A stretch of DNA of 64,000 bases from Mycogone perniciosa (taxonomy: Eukaryota; Ascomycota; Sordariomycetes; Hypocreales; Hypocreaceae), in the NCBI GenBank assembly GCA_025331125.1, contig JAOALB010000072.1:124001-188000 (forward strand), in the 5' to 3' direction. How positions within the stretch are numbered: position 1 is the first letter of the stretch; each line of letters begins with the position of its first letter. This document shows positions 1 through 10,395 of this stretch, piece after piece. The position numbers were made by a program, and so were the translations under genes. The notes under the pieces were generated by a model that did no database searches, was not told the DNA's origin, and was given only the letters and a program-made list of their open reading frames with translations.

Positions 1-89
1 TTATTAGAGAAGTCATCTCCAGTATCAGCAGCGACGTATCCCGCGAAAAGAAATAGGAGAAAGATTCCCCAGTTCAGGACTAACGGCAT
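1..89 (-). CDS. N-terminus of a secreted or membrane protein (runs off the window edge)
   Basis: An ATG on the minus strand at 89-87 opens a frame that stays open to the window edge (29 codons). It begins MPLVLNWGIFLLFLFAGYVA and continues with an acidic stretch. A short start, a hydrophobic core rich in Leu and Phe (about residues 4-18) and an Ala-Ala-Asp boundary make a typical signal peptide with a likely cleavage site near residue 21. The rest of the gene lies outside the window, so family and function cannot be named. The reading is supported by signal-peptide shape only, and the start could be an internal Met of a longer protein. Confidence 0.5.
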   Translation of the reverse strand, partial: MPLVLNWGIFLLFLFAGYVAADTGDDFSN

Positions 90-1426
90 AGCGTGGATCG
101 TTTATTCGAAGTTATGGGGTTGCAAATTGATTGTCTATAGACTCTGTTTCGAAAGTGCAAGCTGTAAAGCAATAGTAGCTATTGTGCGAGATGATATTGT
201 TAAGCGTTGCTCTATTCTATCTTTTCACTCTTCCACTCCCTCTATCTACCCAAGGCATAAGCCCAATGCCCCTCTTTTCGCGATGAAATTGTTATTGGAT
301 ATTACTTCGGGCACATATACCTGCACATTGGGCAACTCTCCCCTGTAAAAGTTCTCCCACTGTAGCAGCTGTTATGGCTTGTTAACGTGCGGGGTAGTTT
401 TTGCAGGCCTACTGGCCAGTCTCTCCTAGGTCCACCAAAAAGGGATTAAAAAGCAGTTATATCATTGTATACAGAGTACGGAGTAGATACGGAGTACGGA
501 GTAGATACGGAGTACGGAGTACACACTAACAAATCTATAAAATAAATCACCACCAAATTAAAGGGGCACTGTCAACAGACAGGGGCGCCAGCCAACGGCC
601 TTCCCCAGCCAGGTTACATTGTGATGTTGGCTGTATGTAACTTGAGGGGAATAAATCCCATTCACGTATGCCAACGCATTAGCTTGGCTGCCAGCACATC
701 ATCTTGGCTGCTGACTCTGTTATGCCAGAGGCCTAGGACGTTCGCCCTCGGACTTTCAAGTGGATGCCTGTATTGCATATAATTTAAGCTAGTTAAAAAG
801 GCTTGCTAATTAATAAGTTTTTTAAACATTCTTTATAATAGTAAATAAATAGAGTAGCTATAAGGTATATATTGGCGCCTGGTAAGAAGACAGGCTATTA
901 GTGCGGCTCTTTAAAAGGCCTTGTCACCAACACATCAGGCAGGGGTGCATCTCTGTCACAGCCCTCTTATGCAAGACGCAAGGCATACTCCGTACAAAGT
1001 GCTTGGGTAGGAGTTAGACATGTTGAGTGGCGCAACAGAGTGGGAACCAACGCTTACCTCAATGACTGGCAGTGGTGGCTCTGGAGGCATGTTTCCCAAA
1101 ACTACTATTACTATTTTGAAGAATGATCTAGGCGACAAGTGTATTATACCGAGCCTAGAAGAAAAGCGGGTATCCCTTCATAATACCCCAGTCTGCGAAT
1201 ACAGTTAAGGGCCAATCTATGTGACATGTACTCGTAGTGCTCAAGATCATGTCCAGTGCAAGTTTATGAATAGTAATCAATCCCTCAGCATCTGCCGTGG
1301 AGACTGAGGGCTATCCCCATCCTCCAATTTCTGCTTCGTTCCTACAGCATCGTAATTTTCTGGAAGCATCAGATTAAAGAGGCGACCACGGAGCGTGTCA
1401 TATGGCTTGAAGGGAATGGCAGTGAT
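90..1426. other. Intergenic stretch, AT-rich, with TACGGAGTA copies
   Basis: No frame here has both length and splice continuity; the longest ORFs are about 60-73 codons and overlap on both strands. It contains the tandem motif cluster at 477-522 and single copies of the motif such as the one near 986. The left part must hold the promoter of the secreted protein at the window edge. Confidence 0.6.
477..522. repeat. Five adjacent/overlapping copies of TACGGAGTA
   Basis: Copies of TACGGAGTA begin at 477, 488, 495, 506 and 513. They alternate between a two-base overlap and a two-base GA spacer, so the block is itself a short tandem repeat. The same nonamer recurs in most intergenic regions of the window. 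Confidence 0.9.
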
Positions 1427-2208
1427 TTAGATGGAAATAGATGGTGACGCTGGAGGTGGAATAGCAGGATGGTCAAACTTGTCTAGGAGGGAGGACAAGA
1501 CATCAGTGCTATAAAGGTCCATGCATTCTGTGGATTGAAATGAGCATAAGACCTGAGACTGGATGCAAATGATGCAATTAGGCTCAGCACAACTGTCAAT
1601 CAAGTATGCAGTACATACCGGGATCATTGTCAAATTGGCCGCTTCGTCGGGCTTCGTTTTTTGCAGGATTTTCCTTTGCCTCTGTACCAAAGCAATTAGG
1701 AGTGCGACTCTGTATGGATCGTGCAGCGGTTCTGTTGGATTGATCTGTTTCCATTTCTTTCGATACAAGCTGTGCAAAGGTGGATTCCTCCTTCTGCACC
1801 TGTAATTTCGCAGCGTGTCTTTGCGTATGGTATAAATATGGCCGCGATCAATGTTTGCGGCAACAGGTTGTTCGGTGGCCATCAATTCGGGGTTTCGAAG
1901 GCGGAGATAACCACATGTGAGCTTGACAACATCACCACCTAGGTAGAAACAGAGGCCTGACCTGTAAAACGTACACAGTGAGTAAGAGATACACCAGGAG
2001 GGCATAGGGGGACAGGAACGGACGAATAAGTCAACGGGCATTCAGGAGCGGAGAGAAGCCTTTCAATGCCGTCCTCCCGACCCGAGTATTTGTCTCGCCA
2101 TGCAAAATAATGCCGAATGCCATCCAGGCCATTACGATCGCCCGTATAATCCAATTGTGCTGTCGGCGTTGGTGGCGCCGGAGTCGGTTCGGTGAAAGAG
2201 CATTGCAA
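1427..2208 (-). CDS. Hypothetical protein, probable lineage-restricted family
   Basis: Two exons join cleanly: 2208-2036 and 1961-1427, separated by a 74-base intron (donor GTTGAC, acceptor TTTTACAG). The product is 235 counted codons less the stop, beginning MQCSFTEPTPAPP. The N-terminal third is proline-rich and then acidic and aromatic. The core contains GGDVVKLTCGYLRLRNPELM followed by a basic stretch and a long helix-like segment with ALLIALVQRQR. The C-terminus carries LLDKFDHPAIPPP. I recall proteins with this DVVKLTCGYLRL and LLDKFDHP pattern as uncharacterised proteins in Aspergillus-type genomes, without a known activity. No signal peptide, membrane segment or catalytic motif is visible. 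The join that keeps the frame supports a working gene. Recognition of the family is from memory and should be treated as moderate. Confidence 0.6.
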
Positions 2209-2559
2209 CAGCTAGATGGCGGCTGGTCCAACTCAGAGGGTGGACGAAAATCCTCTCTCTTTGGTGAAGACGGACAGTTTGGTAAATGGACAAGGCAGCG
2301 GGAGAGCAGTGCGGCGATGACGACATGGCATCTTGTTATCGTGATTTAACCAGAGCGCGACGAGACGCGACTAGGCTGCCTTCGGATTAACCATTAGCCC
2401 GTCAGAGCTTGGGACTTGTCACCTAACGTTACAAAGTAGATACTCCGTACCCAGATAGGTACATACCTACTTAAGTGTTACCAACTTCATCCTTTACCAT
2501 GAATTCCTCCTGTCCTTCTCTAAACCCCAATCCGCAGTCTTCTCTCCCTTCAACAACCC
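2209..2559. other. Intergenic, promoter side of the 1427-2208 gene
   Basis: About 350 bases upstream of the minus-strand gene ending at 1427. One TACTCCGTA copy lies near 2441. No coding frame is supported. Confidence 0.5.
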
Positions 2560-3003
2560 TCAATCCACGTCTGTCGAGCTACCCGTGTCATGGTTGCAGC
2601 TGCACGATTTACCCTGATCCACCTTGAGCTTCAGATCCTGAATCTCCTGCTTCATCGCGATAACCACCATTTCCTGCCTCGTTGTGACAGCACGGAGGTG
2701 AATTATTTGCATCTTGGTGTTCAAGTCCTCCCGAATGGAATCCAGCTCGTCCATTGTTTCCTCAAGCTCTTCGAGTACTGCTTTGGTGACAGGGCTGAGG
2801 GCTGGGTCGGCAGTTTGGCGGGATGCCTTGGGACGCTGGGTGATCAAGCCACCAGATTTGTTGTACCTAGTCATGAGGAGTGTCGCGATGCAACAGATTA
2901 CGGAAATCAACGCTGATATCAGAGAGTTGTAGTTTTCCGGTGTCTCGAGAATGCGTACGGAGACCGGTCCGTCAATGGGACAAAGATTGAATTGGTTGCT
3001 CAT
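2560..3003 (-). CDS. Small predicted membrane protein with coiled coil
   Basis: Single-exon frame of 147 residues starting MSNQFNLCPIDGPV. Residues about 27-44 (NSLISALISVICCIATLLM) form one strongly hydrophobic helix. After it come a basic patch, then a long heptad-like helical region (about residues 70-130: TKAVLEELEETMDELDSIRE and beyond) and a short Cys-containing tail ending STDVD. There is no cleavable signal peptide, so a single-pass membrane anchor with a cytosolic coiled coil is the best reading. I do not recognise a family. The amphipathic heptads and absence of stops support a real gene. Its neighbours on both sides are short minus-strand genes with no evident functional link. Confidence 0.55.
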   Translation of the reverse strand: MSNQFNLCPIDGPVSVRILETPENYNSLISALISVICCIATLLMTRYNKSGGLITQRPKASRQTADPALSPVTKAVLEELEETMDELDSIREDLNTKMQIIHLRAVTTRQEMVVIAMKQEIQDLKLKVDQGKSCSCNHDTGSSTDVD

Positions 3004-3594
3004 GGTGGTAAGTTCGAGGCCGGTCGCCTAAATCGCGTGCAGGCTATTGCCACTGGTGAGAAGAGTCAGCAGTTGCAAAGATGGAACTCGGATTGTTGGT
3101 AATCCTACATTGGTTTTGTGTGAAGCATTCACTCTTTGAGGGTTAGGGGAAAACGAAGAAAGCTGGTGTGAATGAGGTGAGATTATGACTACAGGCGAAC
3201 AAGTAGCAGTTTCTCTGTCCGCTGTTGCGCCTGCCCATCTCCCCTTTGTGTCCAACAGAAAGAAGTCAAGCTGAATGGTGAGAAAGGAGATAAGGGGCAG
3301 TAGCTTCGTACAGCGCGCTCGGTCTTAAGGAGCAATGCACTAGCTGGAGTCGATCGAGTTGGATATTTTAAGAGACGAGAGCGTAGCTAGTGATTAATTC
3401 TTGGGGAGAAAAGTGTCCATTCTAAGCTAAACTCTTAGACATGCCATTGTTACCACTATTAACCAATCCCCCCCCTTTATCTAACTTCTCAACCACCTCG
3501 CCTTGCCTTACATCTGGCTGTATATACAAATATCCAGAACAGTTTAAGCAGCCGTGGAACCACAAGCCCTCCAAGGCTATATAAGCATAGTCCT
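3004..3594. other. Intergenic, no gene seen
   Basis: Lies upstream of the small membrane protein and downstream of the secreted protein. ORFs here are short and lie in unrelated frames. Nothing else is recognisable. Confidence 0.5.
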
Positions 3595-4015
3595 CTAACA
3601 TTGCCAGCTCTGGCGAACAGAGAACAAACCGTTCTGGCACTTGTAGGACTTGGAGGTGCATTTTGCATTGAAGCTTCCGTCGCTGTTAACCAGCCGGAAT
3701 TGGTCGGTGCCACAATACTCAAGACGGTATGTAAAGCCGTTTCTGAGTGTGAAGGGTTTGCCGCAAGGGTTGTCGTTGGTGCTGCCGATGATGCCAAAGT
3801 TCCACTTCCCATTGGATCCTGTCTCGCAGGGGTTATCACCAGAAATCCAGGCCACTATCAAAAAGTAAGTCACTGTAAGGAGGGAGTCTTGGAATCAACA
3901 TCTACGAACCGTTCGCGTTGCCACTGGGCGAAACGAAAGTACCGGTGGAGATGGCAGCCTGGGCGGCCTGAAGACCGCCAACGAGCATAAGGCTAAGAGC
4001 AGTGGGGAAATGCAT
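3595..4015 (-). CDS. Small secreted cysteine-rich protein (effector-like)
   Basis: Two exons: 4015-3910 and 3854-3595, with a 55-base intron (donor GTTCGT, acceptor TTGATAG), giving 121 residues. Exon 1 starts MHFPTALSLMLVGGLQAAQA, a clear signal peptide. The mature part of about 100 residues has six cysteines, in the contexts NPCETG, NPCGKP, EYCGTD, NAKCTS, YKCQN and the terminal WQC, enough for three disulphides. It is rich in Gly, Asn and Ser with the aromatic core GKWNFGIIGS and ends exactly on its last Cys. Such small secreted proteins in fungi include effectors, antimicrobial peptides and surface proteins; I cannot place this one in a named family. A TATA element about 110 bases upstream fits a strongly expressed gene. 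The signal peptide and even Cys count make the gene call firm, and the function is open. Confidence 0.75.
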
Positions 4016-4123
4016 AGTGGTCTAAAATGATAACGGTTGATTTGACGATTTGAAGCTTTGAAGGCGAGATGTCTCGAATTGTCTGCTAGAAGATGAGTTA
4101 TGGAAATCAGGAGAATGCAATCC

Positions 4124-4130
4124 TTATATA
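4124..4130 (-). promoter_or_regulatory. TATA-box-like element of the secreted-protein gene
   Basis: The minus strand reads GCTATATAAGG around 4131-4122, about 110 bases before the ATG at 4015, a normal distance for a fungal TATA box. Only the sequence match supports it. Confidence 0.45.
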
Positions 4131-4946
4131 GCTTATTTACTAGATAACCCTCTTTCTTTCATATTGTGAGCATCTAGCCTGGTAACATACTAGTTAGTTG
4201 TATTAGTAGTACCTATTAGTACTATGAATATACGTCGGAGCTAAGGAGCCCCAACTCTCGTCATCCTCTTCATATGGCCGACAAATCTATTCCATAAAAA
4301 TACGGAAATCCTAGGGACTTGGCATTTTTTTCTGGGGTTCGGATGGGATTGCAAGGATTGGGATCCCTCAGCTTATATGCATAGTCGGGGAAAGAATTAA
4401 GCTATACAAATTATATCTGTTTTCAGCGCGCCGCGGCCGTAGTAATATATTCTACTATTACCACATTATGAGAATTGATTCAATCTGCAATAATGTAATC
4501 ACAAAGCACCAGTGAACCTGTAGTCGTTGCTGCGCCCGATTCACAGCAGCAGCAGGAAACGACGCCCCCAGACTGAGCCCTCCCATTCACCTTTACCCCT
4601 ACCCGGGACACAGCTATCGTACGACACGGGTCTACTTCTTTTTTTTAAAAAAAAAAGCTCTTAGAAACCAAGAATATAAGGAGATGATATACAGCAAGAG
4701 GTCTTACGTTCAGTAAGACAGAACGTGCATCGTTCTCTATTATTATCCCCAAGTATGATAAAATGGCTGGATGGGAATCTATTCTAGTAGCTATGATTTC
4801 TTTGTAAGTAGCTGGTATACACCTTGTTTTTTTTTAACCTTTTTAATAAGTCTCTCGGAGAGTAGAATTTGGTTAACCGACTGTCTTATTAATACATCCT
4901 TAGAACCGGTGTGTTATGGAGAAGCTAATATAGAATACTCGTATAA

Positions 4947-4977
4947 TACGGAGTATTTTAATGAGTAATACTCCGTA
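4947..4977. repeat. Perfect 11-bp inverted repeat built from TACGGAGTA
   Basis: TACGGAGTATT at 4947-4957 and its exact reverse complement AATACTCCGTA at 4967-4977 are separated by nine bases, so the RNA or single strand could form an 11-bp stem. It is one of several places where the dispersed nonamer is arranged head to head. Confidence 0.85.
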
Positions 4978-5503
4978 CTGGTTAGTGGCTCACTTCACCC
5001 ACTTTTTAGCTGCTTGAGCTTAGGTTCATAGACAGGGGAATCTGAATGTATAAAGTGAGATACCTGTTAAGAAATATCCGAAGTGTGACTATTCGCGTAT
5101 GCTATTGAATACGGCGTACTTCTCCCGTGATCCGGGTGCCCCGGCTTCCTTGCGGCTTCTCTGCTGGTCGCATACTGTAAGTTTAGACCGCATTAGCTTG
5201 TGGTTAAAACAATTGCACCGTATTTTTCTGATATACCGAATGCTAAAAGCAACGACAAACTCGTTATATCGACACTAGACAAGTGGTGCACTCATACCTT
5301 GCTCTGTCTTTACGATGTAGTATTTGACCGGCCTTCAGGTTGACTTGCATGGTCAGTTTTGTTGCTAGTCACAGCATGATTGAGTATCCCTAAAGCGGCT
5401 CTTGATTCATGGCACCGGCCCGACAAGGGTGCCTTTCAAATACATTGAGCTCTTTTGAGATATGATGAGGCGTCTGGTGTCAGCAGTCTGCAGCTACTAG
5501 ACT

Positions 5504-6800
5504 ATGCACCGCTTGTGTTTAACGTTCGCTCGCAACCGATACGAGCTGTACGAGAACCCGGCTAAGGCGAACTTATCAAGGCTCTGGTACGCGCGGCCCC
5601 TTTTCATTTTGGCCTGCGAAAAGTGTTTCCCTGTTTGTGATCGTGGTCGAGGTCCACCTGGCTCCCAGTATACTCTGAGAGTAATGCCTCTGTTACCGTA
5701 CCTGTCTGGACTGAATCTTGACGCATCACCCTCTGTTCAAACCCTCGCTCTGGCAGCATTCCGCTTCCAATCGGTGGACATGAGGGTAGCTACCTTTCAT
5801 CACGTAAGATACAAAGTAGATGATTTCGAATGCCAGTTCATGCTAATACGAACTTCTTTTGGCTTAGATTGGTCAAGCATTACGTACTGTATCGGAGGCA
5901 TGCATAGACACATTCCCGCGAATACCGTCGGTTTCGATCCTTCTAAGCATTGCAATACGAGAGAATTTGTGCCGCTTTATGGAAGCCCCTATTAGCTCCC
6001 TGCGTGACGAGGAAATCACGGCCAGGCTGCTATCCCAACAGAGCGACTCCATGGATGCCATGAACCTGACCCTGCATATGCGACTTTCGGCTGACAGGAC
6101 ACATTTTAAGTAATACGTCCTTCGTCTGCCTCACGATGTTTCTGTTATACTTTTTGCGGTATGCTAATGAGTTGTCGATGGTGTATGGTGTCGGGGAGGA
6201 GCTCGATGGCTCTCTTGTGATGAATACACAAATATATTGGGGGAATTAGCTCGACCACCCCAAGACCTGACAAATCTATTGACATCACACTTCCAATGGT
6301 CAGTCACTAGAGCTTCAGGACTGGCATAAATACTCGTTATTTTACCATGACATGCACCAAAGAATTGCGGTGTGTAGTTGTCACTGTACGATCTCTGTCC
6401 ATGTGCTTTACTAATGCACACAGAGACGACTGTGGCCCAGAGTTCTCAGGCGGCTTCTCTGACTCAGACCGTTGCATCGCTGATGCAATTGTGTGTTACT
6501 CTGCTCTGCTTAGACAATGTTGATGATTCTTGGGCGACGAAGACTTATTGGGTATTAATGAGCTCTCACCCAGATTGCACACCAACGGTGTCCACACAAA
6601 CACGTTTCTACCCTTTCAACTCAGAGCCGCTTTCTCATCGGATTTTATTCTTTACCTTTTTCTTCTCATTAGTCCATCGCTCCCCCAAGACAATGCCTAG
6701 TGCAGCAACATTGAATAAGTTGTGCATAAGATGATTTTCGACTTAATACCATGGCCAACCTTCCACTAGAAGCTGCTGAATATCACAGAGAGCTTTGATG
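5504..6800 (+). pseudogene. Decayed fungal-specific (Zn2Cys6-type) transcription factor, C-terminal half
   Basis: The best-kept part is 5504-5803 joined to 5868-6113 across a 64-base intron (GTAAGA ... branch-like GCTAAT ... CTTAG), 181 codons to a TAA. It contains VQTLALAAFRFQSVDMRVATFHHIGQALR, split here by the intron, and PISSLRDEEITARL, which resemble the middle homology region of fungal zinc-cluster regulators. Similarity then continues in changing frames: ANELSMVYGVGEELDGSLVM (about 6163-6222), ARPPQDLTNLLTSHFQW (about 6248-6300, new frame, then TAA), WHKYSLFYHDMHQRIAV (about 6322-6373) and FLPFQLRAAFSSDFIL (about 6604-6652). The order matches such regulators, but there are several frameshifts and stops, and no DNA-binding domain was found upstream. 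I infer a dead gene. Whether 5504 is near the original start is unknown. Confidence 0.55.
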
Positions 6801-7232
6801 TCAACTATAATCCACACTATGTTGGCAGTTAATAGGGATAACGAGGGCATTCAACTCTTCATATGAATGACTATGAGCGTTAGGTAATCTATCGGCTAAC
6901 TTGGTAGTAATGAAAATGTAGTTCAGAAATTATGGTGTTTAACAAAAAGTTCATTTACATGACCACTAGATCAACGCTTCAAATATACTACAGAATTTCA
7001 CTATACCTGGAGCCTGGAGTGGGGCCAACATAATGATTCTATAGTTACAAGTCAATGACTCACGGTTAGTGCTGTCACATAACGTCTGAGGCAGTCTGCT
7101 ATTCTTTACAAAAACAGATCTTATTGTTCCTTTATTGATTCCTCTTGCTCCAGCTGGTTCTTAGAGGCTCCCTGGCGTTCGGGTGCTTGTTGTGAGAAAC
7201 TCGTTTATAGCTTCCACTAACTAGGTATTACA
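6801..7232. other. Non-coding, nothing recognised
   Basis: AT-rich, with stops in all frames at short intervals. It may include the 3' flank of the decayed regulator. Confidence 0.4.
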
Positions 7233-7658
7233 CTAATTCTTTATTAGCTTGGAGGTGATATGACCCAGTCGCGATAGTGTTGGACTTCGGTTGAGTGCCC
7301 GACTAATGTCGAATTCGATAGGTTGCCTGTCTAGGTAAGCTTGAGATATTCTTTTACATGAATTGAGCTGCTTGATTGTAAAATCTATCAAGTGCCGAAC
7401 GTCTCGAAGCTGAGGTTCGAATGAAGCAACAATAAAATTGAAATTTGCAGACAAAGCGTTATGGATAATCCGATCCATTGTGGCGAGAAGCTCAGCAAGC
7501 TCAGCGGAGGTCAAGGTAACATCTTTAGAGGCAAGGTCTTCCCCGTACTGTGCCTTTGCCAGCGCGTAGGAACAGCATCCTTTGACTTCATAACGTTGCA
7601 AGCCACTGAAGTATGTGGCTATTTTGTCGGGACTAACCTTCATGCCCATTCCACACAA
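7233..7658 (-). CDS. Unrecognised ORF, possibly a gene fragment
   Basis: Open frame of 141 codons, starting MCGMGMKVSPDK. Its composition looks like real protein rather than chance: helical segments with regular Leu/Ile spacing (TLTSAELAELLATMDRIIHN and LRDVRHLIDFTIKQL) and balanced charges. There is no signal peptide or membrane helix. I recognise no domain. No convincing upstream exon with a matching phase was found; a GGTAAG-like sequence lies just upstream near 7672. It could be the last exon of a broken gene, given the decayed sequences on both sides. Confidence is low. Confidence 0.3.
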   Translation of the reverse strand: MCGMGMKVSPDKIATYFSGLQRYEVKGCCSYALAKAQYGEDLASKDVTLTSAELAELLATMDRIIHNALSANFNFIVASFEPQLRDVRHLIDFTIKQLNSCKRISQAYLDRQPIEFDISRALNRSPTLSRLGHITSKLIKN

Positions 7659-8925
7659 AGTCCTTTTTCTCTTACCTTACTTAATATAGAACTGCTGCCT
7701 AATACAGCAATAACTATATTAAGCGTCAGCTCTAAAGAGACACAAGTACGAAGTAGTTTTAGTTTAATACACATCAACTTTCTTCCCCTCTATAAGTCCT
7801 TGAGAGTGTGTTTTGTGTATTTGTGTGTGTGTGTCTTTCCCCAACAAACTATGCGTCGCTAAACCCTTATTGACACTCTCTACACAAGGCCATATTTTGT
7901 CGAGGAACATCCTTTATTAATCACAGATCAACAGTATGAGGGCTCATTTATAGGTGCATAAAATGATAGAATTCGACACTCTTGCTGATCCAAAGTTAGG
8001 TGGGAAAAGCTGCTGCTTAAGTACATGAAAACTTGCTAACTAATTGGTCATGACCACCCAGATCTAGGAAATCGAGTTGTCATGATATCGTCATTGACTC
8101 ACGGATCCTGCTGTTGTTGCAAGCTAGTTAGGAATCAAGGAATGTTGGAATGAAGCAATGTGCCGTGATGTGGACTATCCGTTACTGAGGTTGACATTCT
8201 TGTCTCAGTCTCATTGAAGGACGCGGGGCCGGCTATAGAATCAGTGTCAGATGATGTCGGTCTAGTTGTGTCAAATTGACCGCTACGGCAATTGTAGGCC
8301 TACTCTGTGTTTTACAGTATTAGCTTAAAGGAAGTTATATGTCTTACGCGAAAAGCTGTTGGAATGATTAGAAACTAGGTATGCAAAAGAACTTGTAATG
8401 TGTTCAGACAGACCACGTAACCGCCTTACACGGCAGCAGGCTCATAGACTAACAATCATATTACTTAGTCGCCGTAGATAACTTCAACTTCTTAATTTGT
8501 TGATACACCTGGCAATTATAGTTGACTTGACGGTTGTGTTGCGCTTCTCATATTACACATGGTTGGCATTTCCAAGTATGTGTTCAGGAATACAGAGCGG
8601 CTCGACTCGACGGCCATTTCCACAAATTCGTCTTGATCTCGAGTCTAGTGAGATGGCATCATATCCGCAACTCATCACATATACGAACATTATGCTGACT
8701 CTACTTCGTAAGCTCCACAACAATCCATTCCCTTTCTATCACTCATTTTTATGTATTTATCTGAGCAGCAGCTTGCTCCCACCTAGCTGGCAATAGCAAG
8801 AGTGTCGAAGAACATCAATTCAATCTCTGGTTGTATTGATCAATGTGCCCCCATTCCGTTGTGTTGTGATTGATATAGTCCTCAGTCTCAGTCCTCCCTC
8901 AGGCGATACTGATTCCATAATCCAG
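7659..8925. other. Gene-poor stretch between relics
   Basis: The longest frame is a 99-codon ORF at 8497-8796 with no domain-like features. Nothing could be connected to the exon pair that starts at 8926, though upstream exons of that gene would be expected here. Confidence 0.4.
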
Positions 8926-9241
8926 CTTCCCCCACTCTCTTAATTGGTATTTTACTATCGACGAATTCAGCGTTAAGGGAATTAGCTCAACGGCTGCGCT
9001 TATACCATCTAGCAACGGAATTTCATGGGCGATTCCCCCCCCCTATGAATCGGATGGTAATCGTGGAATCCCCGATACCCTGAATGATCCCTCAAATATT
9101 CCTATTGTGGGGCGGTATATCTCAGACGCACAAGTATGTATGTCTTTCTCGTCACTATAAGGCCTTAACCGAGCTTGCCGCACATTCTTACCTTGACAGA
9201 TAGACCGTGTCTCTACACCTCCTTGCATCGGTATTTCTTGA
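8926..9241 (+). pseudogene. 3' exon pair of an unidentified gene, upstream part missing
   Basis: An acceptor-like TCCAG at 8921-8925 opens a 69-codon frame to 9133. There, GTATGT begins a 66-base intron ending TTGACAG at 9199, and a 14-codon exon runs to TGA at 9239-9241. Phases agree across the intron. The peptide contains NGISWAIPPPYESDGNRGIP and SNIPIVGRYISDAQ, with Pro, Gly and aromatic patterning unlike random sequence. No ATG or upstream exon fits, and an in-frame stop lies just before the acceptor, so I treat it as the surviving end of a broken or partly lost gene. A working gene with unrecognised upstream exons is the alternative. The family is unknown to me. Confidence 0.3.
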
Positions 9242-10395
9242 TTCCCTCGTTAAAGCCTAGTGTCTTGTCTAAATCCCCATGATAACAGTAGCAAGAATAA
9301 TTGTTGGGATGTTTGGGATAAGCATGAAGGGTTTACATGAAGTGGGGATCTGGACTTCTAAATTTTACATGCCGAGGATACGGCTCCCCCGATGTCGTTT
9401 ATGAGTTATTGCCCCCCCCCGGCTTGGCTTGCATTCGATCGGCCCGTACTCGCCCGCTTTGGAAGGTGATTAGTATCAGGCCGCAGCACGTTGGGCATTT
9501 TGGTGAAGGCTCAGTGCTCATATCAACCAGTTTTACTTACATAATTCGTACTTTATGTTTTTATCCTCCATGGATCATACAAAATTCCACGTCTTCCTAT
9601 CCTGACCTGTACCCTTGCTCAGTCGCTGCCATTTCAGCCCTATGTCTCAGATGCCGTGTCTCCAACGTAATATATAGATTCTCTTTACGTTATATTTCCA
9701 GTCTTCGCCTTTCCCCAAAGGCAAGGCCGAGCGGCCGTCGTATCTACCCATTATCGTCACATCACCTAATGTGAGGGGGTTGGCTCCCTTCTGAGCTTAT
9801 CATCCCTTCATTCCTGACATCACTTCTTTGGCTCCTCACACAAATACATCGAAAATGCCTCTAACCGTTTTTTTGATCTTTCGGCCTGCCCGTTTTCGTG
9901 GCGCTGCTCGTTGACGGCTGATGCAATTAAGTGGCCTTGGCATTAGTTGAACAATTAGCTATACTCCGTAGCTGCTCAGATATACACCCTCCTACAGCTC
10001 AGAAAATTTCATCACATAGGTGGATTGAGTCTATCGATCTTTAATCTCGCATTTGAGAAGCACATAATATTCGGAAGATGATGTTTCAGCTCTTGCCACT
10101 CGGTGAGCGCCAACAAAATGTCTGGCTCCGTTGCATGCTGAAAGCCAATGGCCTGTTGCATATGCAGTGAAGTGAATACCACTCCGTACGCTACGCATGG
10201 AATCTGCGACAACATAGTACTAACTGAATTTGCGTGATGCATCTTTTCAGGCCTACCTCTCCAAGGGTTCAAATACGACTCTTCCCTCCGCCTAAAGTCA
10301 GATTTACTCAAGCTCTTCTACTCATCTGTTAAGCCCTTCCAACAAACAACACAGAAACCTTTACATCTTCCTCTTATCTCTACCATTTCTACCAA
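9242..10395. other. Non-coding stretch and promoter of the terpene synthase
   Basis: ORFs at 9337-9774 (plus) and 10012-10311 (minus) lack any protein-like pattern. The last few hundred bases must contain the terpene synthase promoter. A pyrimidine-rich tract directly precedes its ATG (about 10366-10392), common in fungal 5' leaders. Confidence 0.45.

Larger units (their letters stand above)
4016..5503. other. Gene-free AT-rich stretch
   Basis: No frame with splice continuity is visible. It includes the promoter of the secreted protein, homopolymer runs near 4641-4660, and an inverted repeat at 4947-4977. The right end (about 5400-5503) may belong to the decayed transcription factor that follows, because short plausible frames occur there, but none could be joined. 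Confidence 0.5.

Noticed and set aside
477..522. TACGGAGTA copies as target-site duplications of a known transposon
   Set aside because: Copies stand alone, without matching flanking terminal repeats, and their spacing is irregular.
9337..9774. 145-codon plus ORF
   Set aside because: Composition looks random, with homopolymer C runs inside the frame.
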